From: Nocardiopsis sp. FR4
GTDB taxonomy: Bacteria > Actinomycetota > Actinomycetes > Streptosporangiales > Streptosporangiaceae
Direction: 5' to 3'
Length of the DNA: 64,000 nt
Assembly (NCBI RefSeq): GCF_009830945.1
Contig: NZ_VWVV01000020.1
Coordinates: 1-64,000 of the forward strand
Position numbers and translations under genes: made by a program
The notes under the pieces: model-generated
The model's input: the letters and a program-made list of their open reading frames with translations, nothing else
Told to the model about the DNA's origin: nothing
Databases searched by the model: none
Shown here: one piece after another, positions 43,733-52,144 of the stretch
How positions within the stretch are numbered: position 1 is the stretch's first letter
How the letters are laid out: each line of letters opens with the position of its first letter

Positions 43733-44604
43733 CAGTGTTCGCTCTCTAACGCCGCCAGGACACCCTGGAGGAACTCACGTGACTGAGCTGGAGTGGACGC
43801 CGCGTTGTGTACCGCGTGCCATGTCGCGTTATACCGTGCCAGCTCAGGATCGGTCTCTACGAACAGACTATCCGTGGGAGTCTCGGCGAACCCGATCGAA
43901 GGGTCCAGAGGCTCCGGGAAGTCCATGATGACGAAGCTTCCCAGCGTCGCGGCGTGCAGCCCCGCGCTGAACGGCAGGACGTGGATGTGGATGTTCGGTC
44001 GGGTCGACACCTCCACCAGGTGCTCGAGCTGCTCCCGCATGATGTCCAGGTCCTGGGGTTGGCGGCGCAGGGCGGCCTCGTCGACCACCGCGTAGTACTC
44101 CGGTGGATAGAACCGGGTCAGGATCTGCTGCCGCTCCATCCGGGCGTCCACGTGCCGTTTGATCTCGGCGTCGTCCAAGGCCGCGGTGCCCCGGGCGAGC
44201 GCGTCCGCGTAGCGCGGGGTCTGTAGCAGCCCGGGAACGACCTGGCATTCGTAGGTGCGGATCACCGAGGCTTCCGTCTCGAAGTCCGGAAGCGCGTGCG
44301 TGCCGAACACGTCGCGGTACCGCGACCACCAGCCCCGCTCTCCCGCCTCACGCGCCAAGGAGTGCATGGCCTCACGGGTTCCCGCGTCGGTGATCTCGTA
44401 CAGGTCCAACAAGGCGTCCAGGTCGGTGGCCTTGACGGTCTTCAGATCGCTGGTCTCGATCCGGCCCAGGCGGCTCTTCGGGATGCGGGTGCTTTGCGCG
44501 GCCTGCTCCAACGTCAGCTTGTGTTGGGAGCGTAGGCGGCGCAGCTCGGCGGACAACCGCCGTCGACGCACGCTGGGACTGTGGGTGCGCGGTATCCGTC
44601 TCAT
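43732..44604 (-). CDS. XRE-family regulator with DUF5753-type sensor domain
   Basis: 290 residues from the ATG at 44604, with AGGA eight bases upstream. The helix-turn-helix lies at about residues 18-70 (LRRLRSQHKLTLEQAAQSTR, SRLGRIETSDLKTV). The remainder matches DUF5753: YECQVVPGLLQTPRYADALA, IHIHVLPFSAGLHAATLGSF, SLFVETDPELARYNATWHAV. Such proteins regulate the adjacent DUF397 gene and often a divergent ATPase gene, as here. The open frame continues to 45120, but that part is the complement of the ATPase gene. Confidence 0.88.
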   Translation of the reverse strand: MRRIPRTHSPSVRRRRLSAELRRLRSQHKLTLEQAAQSTRIPKSRLGRIETSDLKTVKATDLDALLDLYEITDAGTREAMHSLAREAGERGWWSRYRDVFGTHALPDFETEASVIRTYECQVVPGLLQTPRYADALARGTAALDDAEIKRHVDARMERQQILTRFYPPEYYAVVDEAALRRQPQDLDIMREQLEHLVEVSTRPNIHIHVLPFSAGLHAATLGSFVIMDFPEPLDPSIGFAETPTDSLFVETDPELARYNATWHAVHNAASTPAQSREFLQGVLAALESEH

Positions 44605-44874
44605 GACACTGATCCTAACCTTCCCAGTGGGATCATGGATTCCCCTTGACATTTGGGAATCCCTAGTCATGCTTGAAGAGTCAAGGTGGACCGAGCCTCT
44701 CAGCTCGTACCCGATACCACTGCGCCCGCGTGCCATACATGCGGCCAGAGGGCCGTGGCGCATCGAGAGAAGGCGAGGCTCGCAGGCCACCTCAGACGAG
44801 AAAGTCCCGGCGACTGTTACAGCAGCCCCGGGACACGGCCTCACCCATGCGTTCTCGACACTCCAGGTGACAAC

Positions 44875-45399
44875 ATGCAGGAGAGTACCCAGCTCGGGAC
44901 AAGCCGGGGTAACGCCCCCAGCCCTTCCGGAGCCTTGCCGCGGCTGCCTCGCCGCATTCGCTGCGCCGACCCCAACACGTGGATCGCCGAGTTCGGACAC
45001 GAACCGCACCACATCCGCACGGCCGCCCGCTGGCTGTTTCCGCGCTGTAGCTCGCCCGCGAGCCAGCGCAAACGACTGCTCGAGGCTGTGGCGATCCTCC
45101 ACCGCAACGCCCTGGCGCACACCGCCTCCGGTCTGCCGGGCGGGAGCGTGCGGATCAGGCTGGAGAAACAGCCTTTCTCCTTCAAGCTGGCGGTGACCGA
45201 CGACGGACCCCGTCCGGGAACACCGTTGACCTTCCCCGTTCCCACCGAGGCCCCTTCCGCCGAAGGGTGCCCCGAATGGCAGGGGAGCGGACTACGACGC
45301 CTGGCCGAGCTCGCCCTGTACTGGGAGTGGGACGGCTGCGCCGGAGGACCCGTCACCGTGTGGGGGATCTTCGACCGCCACATCCCGCCCACGCGATAG
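44875..45399 (+). CDS. RsbW-type ATP-binding (anti-sigma-like) protein
   Basis: 174 residues from the ATG at 44875, AGGTGA four bases upstream. It has a GHKL ATPase pattern: LLEAVAILHRNALAHTASG (N box), AVTDDGPRPGTP (G1 box) and WQGSGLRRLAELALYWEW (G2-like). In actinomycetes these small kinases accompany XRE/DUF397 genes and may control sigma factors or partner proteins. It is divergent from the XRE gene, so a shared control region of about 270 bp (44605-44874) lies between them. Confidence 0.78.
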   Translation: MQESTQLGTSRGNAPSPSGALPRLPRRIRCADPNTWIAEFGHEPHHIRTAARWLFPRCSSPASQRKRLLEAVAILHRNALAHTASGLPGGSVRIRLEKQPFSFKLAVTDDGPRPGTPLTFPVPTEAPSAEGCPEWQGSGLRRLAELALYWEWDGCAGGPVTVWGIFDRHIPPTR

Positions 45400-45676
45400 C
45401 AGCCGCGCCGCGGCCTGGGACGTCCGCCACGGCCCCGAGCACGACGAAACCGCCCGCGCCCTTCAGCGCGGGCGGACCACCGCCCGGCCACCGTGCCGAC
45501 GAGCCCTCTGCGTCCGCTTCCACGGCCCCGAGCACGCGTGCCCGCTGATCGCACTCACCCCCGGCGGAACACCACACGCCCTGTCCGGCGCCTTAAGGCT
45601 TTCCGCCGAGGAACGCGAGGTCCAGCCGCACAGGCCGTACCCCCGCGCACCTCACGCCTTCAGAGAGGAACCCCTG
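45400..45676. other. Short region between the ATPase and BldC-like genes
   Basis: An open frame without an obvious start codon runs through it (WDVRHGPEHDETARALQRGR, CVRFHGPEHACPLI). The repeated HGPEH pattern looks protein-like, so this may be a small gene with an unusual start or a decayed one. I cannot support a start site. Confidence 0.3.
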
Positions 45677-45895
45677 TTGGCTCTGCCCCCTAGCCCGACG
45701 ACACCCGCTCTCCGAACCCTCCGCGTACTCACGCCAGGAGAGGTCGCCCAGACCTTCCGCGTGGACGCCAGAACCGTCTCCCGGTGGGCCAAGGAAGGCC
45801 GGATCACCAGCTTCCGAACCCCCGGTGGCCATCGCCGCTTCCTCAAGCACGAGGTGGACGCACTGCTGGCCGCGAGCACCTTCCTCACCCGCTGA
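45677..45895 (+). CDS. BldC-like MerR-type regulator (element 3 copy)
   Basis: 72 residues. LTPGEVAQTFRVDARTVSRW and [20 protein letters not shown] form the winged helix and match the protein at 6654-6974 along the whole domain. A TTG start at 45677 is used; AGAGAGG lies about eight bases upstream and no better start exists. It stands 30 bp before the glycosyltransferase operon and may regulate it or the element. Confidence 0.75.
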   Translation: MALPPSPTTPALRTLRVLTPGEVAQTFRVDARTVSRWAKEGRITSFRTPGGHRRFLKHEVDALLAASTFLTR

Positions 45896-45927
45896 CCCTG
45901 ACCCCCGACGACCAAGAAAGCACCCTC

Positions 45928-47085
45928 ATGTCCAGGTCCATGCTCTACCTGCTCAACGTCTCCAACGCCTCCCGGCTCAGCGCTGACTCCGGGTGGATCT
46001 ACGCCGACATCCTCACCCCGGCACTCACCGACGCCGGATACGACGTCACGCTGGTGTGCCCCATCCCGGTCACCGACACCCGCGTCCGCCACATGGTGCC
46101 CCCGCCCGCGGCCACCAGCAAGTACCGCGTGCGCCTCGTACACGACGTCGGCTACCTCGCCCAGCTCCTGCGCGCCACCCACCCGGACACCGTCGTGGTC
46201 AACCAGATCGAGGCCGCCCCCGCCGTCCGCACTGCGATGCTCGACGCGGGCATCGACGCCCAGGTCGTCGGCTACTGCCACTACCTGCCCTTCTCCGTCG
46301 ACGAACACGGGCACCTGGTCAAGGACGCCTCCCTCAGCGACGGCGGCCTCGAAGTCCCCCTCCGCCTGGCCTTCGCCAGCGGCCTGGCCGCCTGCGACCG
46401 ACTCCTCGTCCACTCCCGCACCGCACGGGACTGGGTCCTCCAAGCCTCGGCCACCTACCGGGTCGGCATCGACGACCGGGTCCACATCGTGCCGCCTCCC
46501 CGCGATCCCCGCCTGGTCCGCTCCGACGCCACCGCTCCCGAGCACCCGACAGGTCTGTACAACCACCGGCTCTACCGCCACTACGGCACCGGCCACTTCG
46601 TCGACATCGCCCAGCGGGTCACCGCCAACGGCCTCGCTCTCCGCGTCATGGACCTCTTCGGCCGCCGCGACCCCAGCCGCATCGCCCTGGACCCCAGCCC
46701 CGAACACGCCCTCGCCCGACTCTCCGCGACCCCCGGAGTCACCGTCTGCACCGATGGCGGCGACCGCGAACGCTACCGCTCCTTCCTCGCCGAGAGCACC
46801 CTCGGGTTCGCACCCCTGCGCCCCGGCTGCACCTGGTCCATGTCGATCATCGACCTGCACGCCATGGGCGTTCCCGTCATCGCGCCCCGGATGGCGTGGA
46901 TGGCCGAGGCCGTCCACCAGGACCTGCTCTTCGACCCCCACGATCTCGACGGAGCCGTCAAGCTCGCCGACCGCCTGGTCCAGGACCCCGCCTTTTGGGA
47001 CGCCCACAGCCGCCACGCCCACGACTCCACCCGCCACCTGGCCCCCGAACGCGTGGCCGCCCGCTACCTGGAGGCGATCGCGTGA
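45928..47085 (+). CDS. GT-B-fold (GT4-like) glycosyltransferase
   Basis: 385 residues. The amino half has a Rossmann-type start (MLYLLNVSNASRLSADSGWI, AGYDVTLVCPIPV). The donor-binding half has FLAESTLGFAPLRPGCTWSM and IIDLHAMGVPVIAPRMAWMA, like the EX7E-type region of GT4 enzymes, though the glutamates are only partly conserved. AAGAAAG precedes the ATG. It leads a run of four overlapping genes; the acceptor is unknown. Confidence 0.7.
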   Translation: MSRSMLYLLNVSNASRLSADSGWIYADILTPALTDAGYDVTLVCPIPVTDTRVRHMVPPPAATSKYRVRLVHDVGYLAQLLRATHPDTVVVNQIEAAPAVRTAMLDAGIDAQVVGYCHYLPFSVDEHGHLVKDASLSDGGLEVPLRLAFASGLAACDRLLVHSRTARDWVLQASATYRVGIDDRVHIVPPPRDPRLVRSDATAPEHPTGLYNHRLYRHYGTGHFVDIAQRVTANGLALRVMDLFGRRDPSRIALDPSPEHALARLSATPGVTVCTDGGDRERYRSFLAESTLGFAPLRPGCTWSMSIIDLHAMGVPVIAPRMAWMAEAVHQDLLFDPHDLDGAVKLADRLVQDPAFWDAHSRHAHDSTRHLAPERVAARYLEAIA

Positions 47086-47780
47086 ACCCCCGCCCCGACG
47101 CGGTGATGCTCTCCTTCGACGAACCCCTCGCCAACGACCTGCACACCCGCCTGGAACGTGTCCTGGAGCGCCCGGTCAAACGCCTGCACGGCGTGGTCGG
47201 CATGCGCCGCGCCTACCAGCTCGCCGCCGAACTGGTCGACACCGACGCCTTCCTCCTCGCTGACGGCGACTTCCACATCCACACCACCTTCACCCTCGAA
47301 CCCGATGCCCTGGGCGAGGACGTGGCCATGCGGGTGTGGAAGGCCGCCAACCCCGTCACCGGCCGCGCCTACGGCTACGGCGGGATGAAGCTCATCAGCC
47401 GCGACGCCCTCCGACACCTGGGCGAGGCCGTCGACGTCCTCGCCGCCCTCCCCGGGCGGGTGGAGTTCCTCGACCAGGTGGCGGGCACCACCCGTTTCGA
47501 CCAGAGCCCCTACCACGCCTGGAAGGCCGCCTTCCGGGAGGTCGCGATGCTCACCCGCGGCTGCGAGTACGGGGCCGACACCGACACCACGCGCGAGCAG
47601 CTCCGCGCCTGGTCTGCCCCGGCCGGAGGCCGCTTCACCCGTTGGGTCCAACGCGGTGCACGCGACGGCACCGCCTTCGCCCGCAGCACACCCGACGACG
47701 CCCCCGCCTGGCAGCGTCTGAACGATCCCGTGTGGCTGCGTGCCCGGTTCGACGTGGCCTGCGCCCAGGAGCGGTCGTGA
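47082..47780 (+). CDS. GT-A-like glycosyltransferase resembling phage proteins
   Basis: 232 residues from a GTG that overlaps the previous stop (GTGA). LLADGDFHIHTTF provides a DxD metal site. NPVTGRAYGYGGMKLISRDA and TTRFDQSPYHAWKAAFREVA, then WVQRGARDGTAFARS, recall, from memory, a family in T4-like and other tailed phages (pattern NPVNGxxYGYGGxKLxP ... FNTxPFxxWxxAFRE). That resemblance is not a database result. In phages such enzymes are linked to sugar modification of DNA or virion parts. Confidence 0.55.
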   Translation: MNPRPDAVMLSFDEPLANDLHTRLERVLERPVKRLHGVVGMRRAYQLAAELVDTDAFLLADGDFHIHTTFTLEPDALGEDVAMRVWKAANPVTGRAYGYGGMKLISRDALRHLGEAVDVLAALPGRVEFLDQVAGTTRFDQSPYHAWKAAFREVAMLTRGCEYGADTDTTREQLRAWSAPAGGRFTRWVQRGARDGTAFARSTPDDAPAWQRLNDPVWLRARFDVACAQERS

Positions 47781-48994
47781 GGCGGGCCGTGGCGCTGGTC
47801 GAACCGGCCACCGAACACGCGGGGCACTGGCAGCACGCCCTCACCCACCTCGCCCGTGCCGCCGCCACCGCAGGCCACCAGGTCGCGGTGATCACTCTCA
47901 ACGGCATGCCCGTCCACGTGCACACCCTGCTCCAGGAGCACGGCGTCCGAGTGGCCACACGACCGGAGGGCGTCAAAGCCCGCCTTCTCCTCGCCCTGGG
48001 GAAGGGCGCGCAGCGCTCCGCCGCGAGGGCACGGCACCTGCTGCCACACCGGCGACTCCCGCACCAGATCACTCTGGTCGCCCGATGCCTGACCGAAGCC
48101 GCCTCCCTGCACACCGCACGCCACCTGCTGGGCCGCACCCCCGAGACCGCCGTGATCCTCACCGCCAGCGAGGCCCTCCACAGCCTGGCCCGCGCATTGT
48201 CCCAGACACCGCACCTGCGCGTGGTCCACGAGGTCAACACCACCGAGGACCGCATCGTGCGAGCACTCGGACGTCTTACCCCGCCCAGGGGGGTCCTCGC
48301 CCTGTGCCCGACGCGGTCCGTGGAGGACGAGGTACGCGAACGCTTCCCCGCACTCAGGACCGCGGTCCACCCCTTCGCCCTCGCCAACCCCGACGAGCGC
48401 ATCAGCCCGAGCGAACGCACCCGCGCACGACAGACCCTCGGCCTACCGGAGAGGGAAGCCGTCCTGTGCCTGGTGGGCGGATGGTGGCCGCACAAGGACA
48501 TGGCGACCGTGACCACCGCTCTGGAACACCTCACCCAGCCCCTTCACGTCCTCGTCGCGGGCAGCCCCACCGATCCGGACCTGCTCGACCGTATGGCCAG
48601 AGCACCCGGCGTCGACCTCCGCGCGCTACCCGGCCCACTGAACCCCGCGGACATCCGGCAGGTCTACGCCGCCAGCAGCTTCACCGCCGTCATCCGGTGC
48701 CCAGGAGTGGGCAAGGAGTCCGGGCTGGTCGCCGACTGCGCCCGCTTCGGCGTCCCGCTCCTGCTCTCCGACCACGATCCCGACCTGACCGGGCGCGTCC
48801 GAACCTGGGCCACCGTCGTCCCGCCCCAAGACCCCGTCGCGCTCGCCCACGCCATCGATGAAGCCGCGACGCACCCGCCGTTGGCACCCCCGCCGACAGC
48901 GGCTGAGGACCTCGGGCTGCGCACACCGGCCCGGATGCTCGCGCTTCTCCAGAGCCTAACCACCGAGGAGGAACAGCCATGCCCCCACCACTGA
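47777..48994 (+). CDS. GT-B-fold (GT4-like) glycosyltransferase
   Basis: 405 residues from a GTG overlapping the previous stop (GTGA). AVALVEPATEHAGHWQHALT at the start and LCLVGGWWPHKDMATVTTAL, HVLVAGSPTDPDLLDRMARA, FTAVIRCPGVGKESGLVADC, ARFGVPLLLSDHD in the second half give the GT4 layout with a KESG-type donor motif. It belongs to the coupled four-gene run; its 3' end overlaps the next gene by 16 bp. Confidence 0.75.
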   Translation: MRRAVALVEPATEHAGHWQHALTHLARAAATAGHQVAVITLNGMPVHVHTLLQEHGVRVATRPEGVKARLLLALGKGAQRSAARARHLLPHRRLPHQITLVARCLTEAASLHTARHLLGRTPETAVILTASEALHSLARALSQTPHLRVVHEVNTTEDRIVRALGRLTPPRGVLALCPTRSVEDEVRERFPALRTAVHPFALANPDERISPSERTRARQTLGLPEREAVLCLVGGWWPHKDMATVTTALEHLTQPLHVLVAGSPTDPDLLDRMARAPGVDLRALPGPLNPADIRQVYAASSFTAVIRCPGVGKESGLVADCARFGVPLLLSDHDPDLTGRVRTWATVVPPQDPVALAHAIDEAATHPPLAPPPTAAEDLGLRTPARMLALLQSLTTEEEQPCPHH

Positions 48995-49872
48995 TCGCCG
49001 TCATCGGACCCGTCGAGACACACCTGCTCCACGCCTGGGTCGACCACTACCGGGCGCTCGGAGTCCGCGACTTCCACCTCGCACTCCACCTGCCCGAGCA
49101 CGCACCGCAGGGAAGCGAACAGCGCCTACGGGAGACGCTCGACCGCTTGGGCGTCACCCCGGTACTGGTCGAGCACGGTCCCTGGCACGAGACCACCAAC
49201 GCCAGCCTGCGCGACCGCCTTCGGGTCCACGCCGACGCCGAGTGGCACCTGATCGCCGACAGCGACGAGTTCCACACCTTCGCCACCAGCCTCGACGACA
49301 CCGTGACAGCAGCGGAAACCGCGGGACACACGGTGGTGCGCGGTCTGATGCTCGACCGCGTCACCCGCACCGGACACCTGAACGGATGGCGCCCGCCCGA
49401 AGCGGAGACCACGGGGGAGGACCCGCGAGCACGGTTGGATGCCGCCTACCCCCTGGGCGGCTGGCTCACCCACCGCCTACTGCTGGCGGACCCCCGCAAG
49501 ATCGTCCTGGCCCGCTCCGGCGTCACCGTCTCCTCGGGCAACCACCGCGCTCCTGGCCACCACCCCGCCCACGGACCGGTCGCGGTGGTCCACCACTTCA
49601 AATGGCGGCACGGAATCGACGCCGACCTTCGGCGCCGGATCGACCGCTTCGCCTCTGGCACCTGGACCGAGACCAGCCCGGCCGTCCGCCACGAGGCAGC
49701 CCGACTCCTGGAACACCTGCGTCAGAACGGCGGACGGATCGACACCACCGACCCCGTGCTCCGATTCCGTCCCGTCACCCTCGACCGCACCCCGCCCGGC
49801 TGGCAGGGCGAAGCCCACCGGATCCTCACCCGCTGGCGGCCGGCCCACGCGGGAACGAACCCGGAGCGATGA
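48979..49872 (+). CDS. GT-A glycosyltransferase (GT2/GT92-like)
   Basis: 297 residues, ATG with GAGGAGG upstream. It begins PLIAVIGPVETHLLHAWVDH YRALGV, typical of the Glyco_tranf_2_4 group, and has the metal-binding ADSDEF motif near residue 95. HFKWRHGIDADLRRRIDRFA near the end matches the closing helix seen in these proteins. Last of the coupled run; it converges on and overlaps the kinase gene by 47 bp. Confidence 0.75.
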   Translation: MPPPLIAVIGPVETHLLHAWVDHYRALGVRDFHLALHLPEHAPQGSEQRLRETLDRLGVTPVLVEHGPWHETTNASLRDRLRVHADAEWHLIADSDEFHTFATSLDDTVTAAETAGHTVVRGLMLDRVTRTGHLNGWRPPEAETTGEDPRARLDAAYPLGGWLTHRLLLADPRKIVLARSGVTVSSGNHRAPGHHPAHGPVAVVHHFKWRHGIDADLRRRIDRFASGTWTETSPAVRHEAARLLEHLRQNGGRIDTTDPVLRFRPVTLDRTPPGWQGEAHRILTRWRPAHAGTNPER

Positions 49873-50347
49873 CCTCCTCGCCCTCATCCTCCGGCGGGTC
49901 GAACCTGGCCACGAAGTCCGCCAACGTCTCTGGCGTGACCGTCAACGCGTTGGCGTCCTGGCGGCGGTTGCGCTCTGACAACCGCCGCAGCAACTCCTCG
50001 TGTTCCACGGGGAAGTACAGCAACCTCCACCGCGCCCCCGCCGACTCCACCAGCTTCTTCCACTCGGCCCGCTCAGCACACCGCCACAGACCGTGGTCCA
50101 CCACCACGTCACGCCCCTGGGACACCAGCGAGACCAGACGTTCGCGCACCCACTCCACGACCGGGGCCTGGCGCTCGAAGTACTCCCACTCCGGATAGTC
50201 CACCCCGTACCGGCCGTGCCGCCGGTGGACCTCCTCGTCCACCGACAGCCGCACCACACCGCGCAGCTCCAGCACGGTCCGCGCGTAGGTGGTCTTCCCC
50301 GAGCCGGTCAAGCCGACCAGCAGGAACACCACAGGAACCCGTTCCAC
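49826..50347 (-). CDS. P-loop kinase (AAA_33 type)
   Basis: 173 residues from a GTG at 50347 with GGGAGG upstream; a longer ATG start at 50377 would run into the divergent methyltransferase gene. FLLVGLTGSGKTTYARTVLE is the Walker A, and GRDVVVDHGLWRCAERAEWK follows the pattern of small-molecule and polynucleotide kinases (zeta-toxin/PNK-like). It is the only minus-strand gene in this cluster. Substrates could be a sugar, nucleoside or nucleic-acid end. Confidence 0.7.
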   Translation of the reverse strand: MERVPVVFLLVGLTGSGKTTYARTVLELRGVVRLSVDEEVHRRHGRYGVDYPEWEYFERQAPVVEWVRERLVSLVSQGRDVVVDHGLWRCAERAEWKKLVESAGARWRLLYFPVEHEELLRRLSERNRRQDANALTVTPETLADFVARFDPPEDEGEEVIAPGSFPRGPAASG

Positions 50348-50371
50348 ACGCCCTCCCTCCCGGAGCAGCCG

Positions 50372-51268
50372 ATGCACCGCTTCACCCGAGCAACCCTACG
50401 AACAACGATCCGACACACGCCCGAGCTCATCTCCCCACGGGCCATCCGGTGGCTGGACCACGAACTCACGCACAGGCCTGTCACCACCCTCGCCCAGACA
50501 CGGTTCGGAGGCCGGTTCCCCGTCACCACCAGCGACATCATCCAGCGCTACCTCTACACCTTCGGCACCTGGGAACCCCACCTGACCGCGTGGATCACCC
50601 GCCGCCTCAAACCCGGGGACACCTTCGTGGACGCGGGCGCGAACATCGGCTACTACACGATGCTCGCCTCCCACCTCGTCGGCCTCACCGGGCACGTCGC
50701 CGCGATCGAACCCGTTCCGCGCTTTCACCAGCACCTGCGGGCGACCATCCTGCTCAACGGTGCGCGCAACGTCCGAACCGTTGCCCAGGCCGTCGCGGCG
50801 GAACCCGGATGTGTGGAGATGTTCCTGGCCGACCCAGGCAACCTCGGCGGCACTTCCACGGTCCGGCCGTGTGTCGTGCACGAATCCTTCCACACCAGTG
50901 CCGCGCCGCTCACGGGAATCCTCGACCCTGCCGAGGTCCGGAACGCACGGCTGATCAAGATCGACGTCGAGGGGGCCGAAGTCGCAGCGGTGCGGAGCCT
51001 CCTGCCCGCGCTCGGAACGCTGCGGTCCGACGCCGAACTGATCATCGAGATCACTCCGCGAGCTCTGGCGAAGCAGGGACTCGACCCGGGCGCCGTGATT
51101 GGACCGCTGAGGGAAGCGGGATTTCACACCTACCGCATCGCCAACGAGTACGACGCGACTACCTATCCCACCGCGATCAGGAGGCCCATCCCGCCGCAGA
51201 GGTGGGAGCAACCGGTCGCAGAGATGAGCGACCTGGTGTTCTCCCGGATCGACGCGGACCACCTCTGA
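50372..51268 (+). CDS. FkbM-family methyltransferase
   Basis: 298 residues, ATG with CGGAG upstream. SAM-binding motif I reads FVDAGANIGYYTMLASHLVG (about residue 85), then AIEPVPRFHQHLRATILLNG, and LIKIDVEGAEVAAVRSLLPA provides the FkbM-typical KIDVEGxE. Members O-methylate sugars or polyketides. It is divergent from the kinase and closes the sugar cluster, so methylation of an attached sugar is plausible. Confidence 0.85.
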   Translation: MHRFTRATLRTTIRHTPELISPRAIRWLDHELTHRPVTTLAQTRFGGRFPVTTSDIIQRYLYTFGTWEPHLTAWITRRLKPGDTFVDAGANIGYYTMLASHLVGLTGHVAAIEPVPRFHQHLRATILLNGARNVRTVAQAVAAEPGCVEMFLADPGNLGGTSTVRPCVVHESFHTSAAPLTGILDPAEVRNARLIKIDVEGAEVAAVRSLLPALGTLRSDAELIIEITPRALAKQGLDPGAVIGPLREAGFHTYRIANEYDATTYPTAIRRPIPPQRWEQPVAEMSDLVFSRIDADHL

Positions 51269-51601
51269 ACAGGAACGTAGCTGCCCAGTAGAACACGGTG
51301 ACTATTTCGATCGGCGGGGTTGAAGGTTCTCGCTCATCCAAGGGAACATCGACCACCCTCAGCGAAAAGGGCACCTATTCGCTGGGCTTTGGGGTGCTTT
51401 GCGCATCATTGTGTGGGTTTGTGGGTGAGAAGCGCAGTTTCGGGGGCGTACGACCTCGGGGCCATTGACACTCACCCGCGACTACACAGGAAGAAACGGC
51501 CTCGTTCGCAAGGCCGCTGACAAAACAAAAGGGTGCCCCGAACCGGTGAGGCAACACCGGCCCGGGGCGTGATTCCCACCTGGATACAGCAGGAGGAAAC
51601 C
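51269..51601 (+). promoter_or_regulatory. Conserved leader of the small Arg-rich protein gene (element 3 copy)
   Basis: It carries the same blocks as 12598-12802: GAAGCGCAGTTTCGGGG...CGGGGCCATTGACAC near 51428-51472, then a hairpin at 51535-51568 (GCCCCG/CGGGGC outer stem, CCGGTG/CACCGG inner stem, AGGCAA loop). The ribosome-binding site AGGAGG follows about 25 bases later. Pairing is preserved though the bases differ from element 1. Confidence 0.6.
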
Positions 51602-52144
51602 GTGGAGAAGCATAGCGGGCGGCACCGCAGGCGCCGTCAGGGTTGGGGAGAACAGGTGTGCTGGGTCCTCGGGGTGGTGCTCGCCGCACTGTTCTGCGGC
51701 CCCACCGGCCCGAGTACGCGACCGGCGGCCGAGGTCCGCCCACCGCTGCGCTCGCGGAGTGCGCGAAAGGACCGCGAACCAGCCTCGGTACGGGCTGTGG
51801 CCAAGGGGCGTACGGATGTTCCTCGGCCTCGGCCTCGGCCTGGAGAGGAACAGGCGAGGGAGGCTCCGGTGCGGGTGCCGCCGCAGCGGACTCCGTATAC
51901 GGGACCTCGTGGGTGGTGTGAGGACGACGACGGGGTGCGCGGGGTGCGTCCCTACCTCGCTCGGCACGAGGACCGCGTCGTCCGCACGCACAGCAGGGGA
52001 GGCGTGCAGGCGAACCGAGGTGAGGAAACGGCGGGTGTTCGAGGCCCGGCGGTACCACCGCCTTCTGGCCCTGGGGGCGATGGTAAGGGCGAGTTCGCTG
52101 AGCTGGCTCATCTGGTGCGGCGCTGGCAGGCGATCGCGACCTGA
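51602..52144 (+). CDS. Small Arg-rich backbone protein, paralogue of the one at 12803
   Basis: 180 residues from a GTG with AGGAGGAAACC upstream. It keeps the basic start (SGRHRRRRQGWGEQ), then has a clearer hydrophobic helix (VCWVLGVVLAALFCGP), a Pro/Arg-rich middle, and the conserved end GWCEDDDGVRGVRPYLARHE and FAELAHLVRRWQAIAT. The helix suggests membrane attachment with the basic end inside. The function is unknown; its presence on both elements marks it as backbone. Confidence 0.7.
   Translation: MEKHSGRHRRRRQGWGEQVCWVLGVVLAALFCGPTGPSTRPAAEVRPPLRSRSARKDREPASVRAVAKGRTDVPRPRPRPGEEQAREAPVRVPPQRTPYTGPRGWCEDDDGVRGVRPYLARHEDRVVRTHSRGGVQANRGEETAGVRGPAVPPPSGPGGDGKGEFAELAHLVRRWQAIAT

Noticed and set aside
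44605..45120. Extension of the XRE regulator to 45120
   Set aside because: It runs antisense through the ATPase gene; the ATG at 44604 has an RBS and matches the family start.
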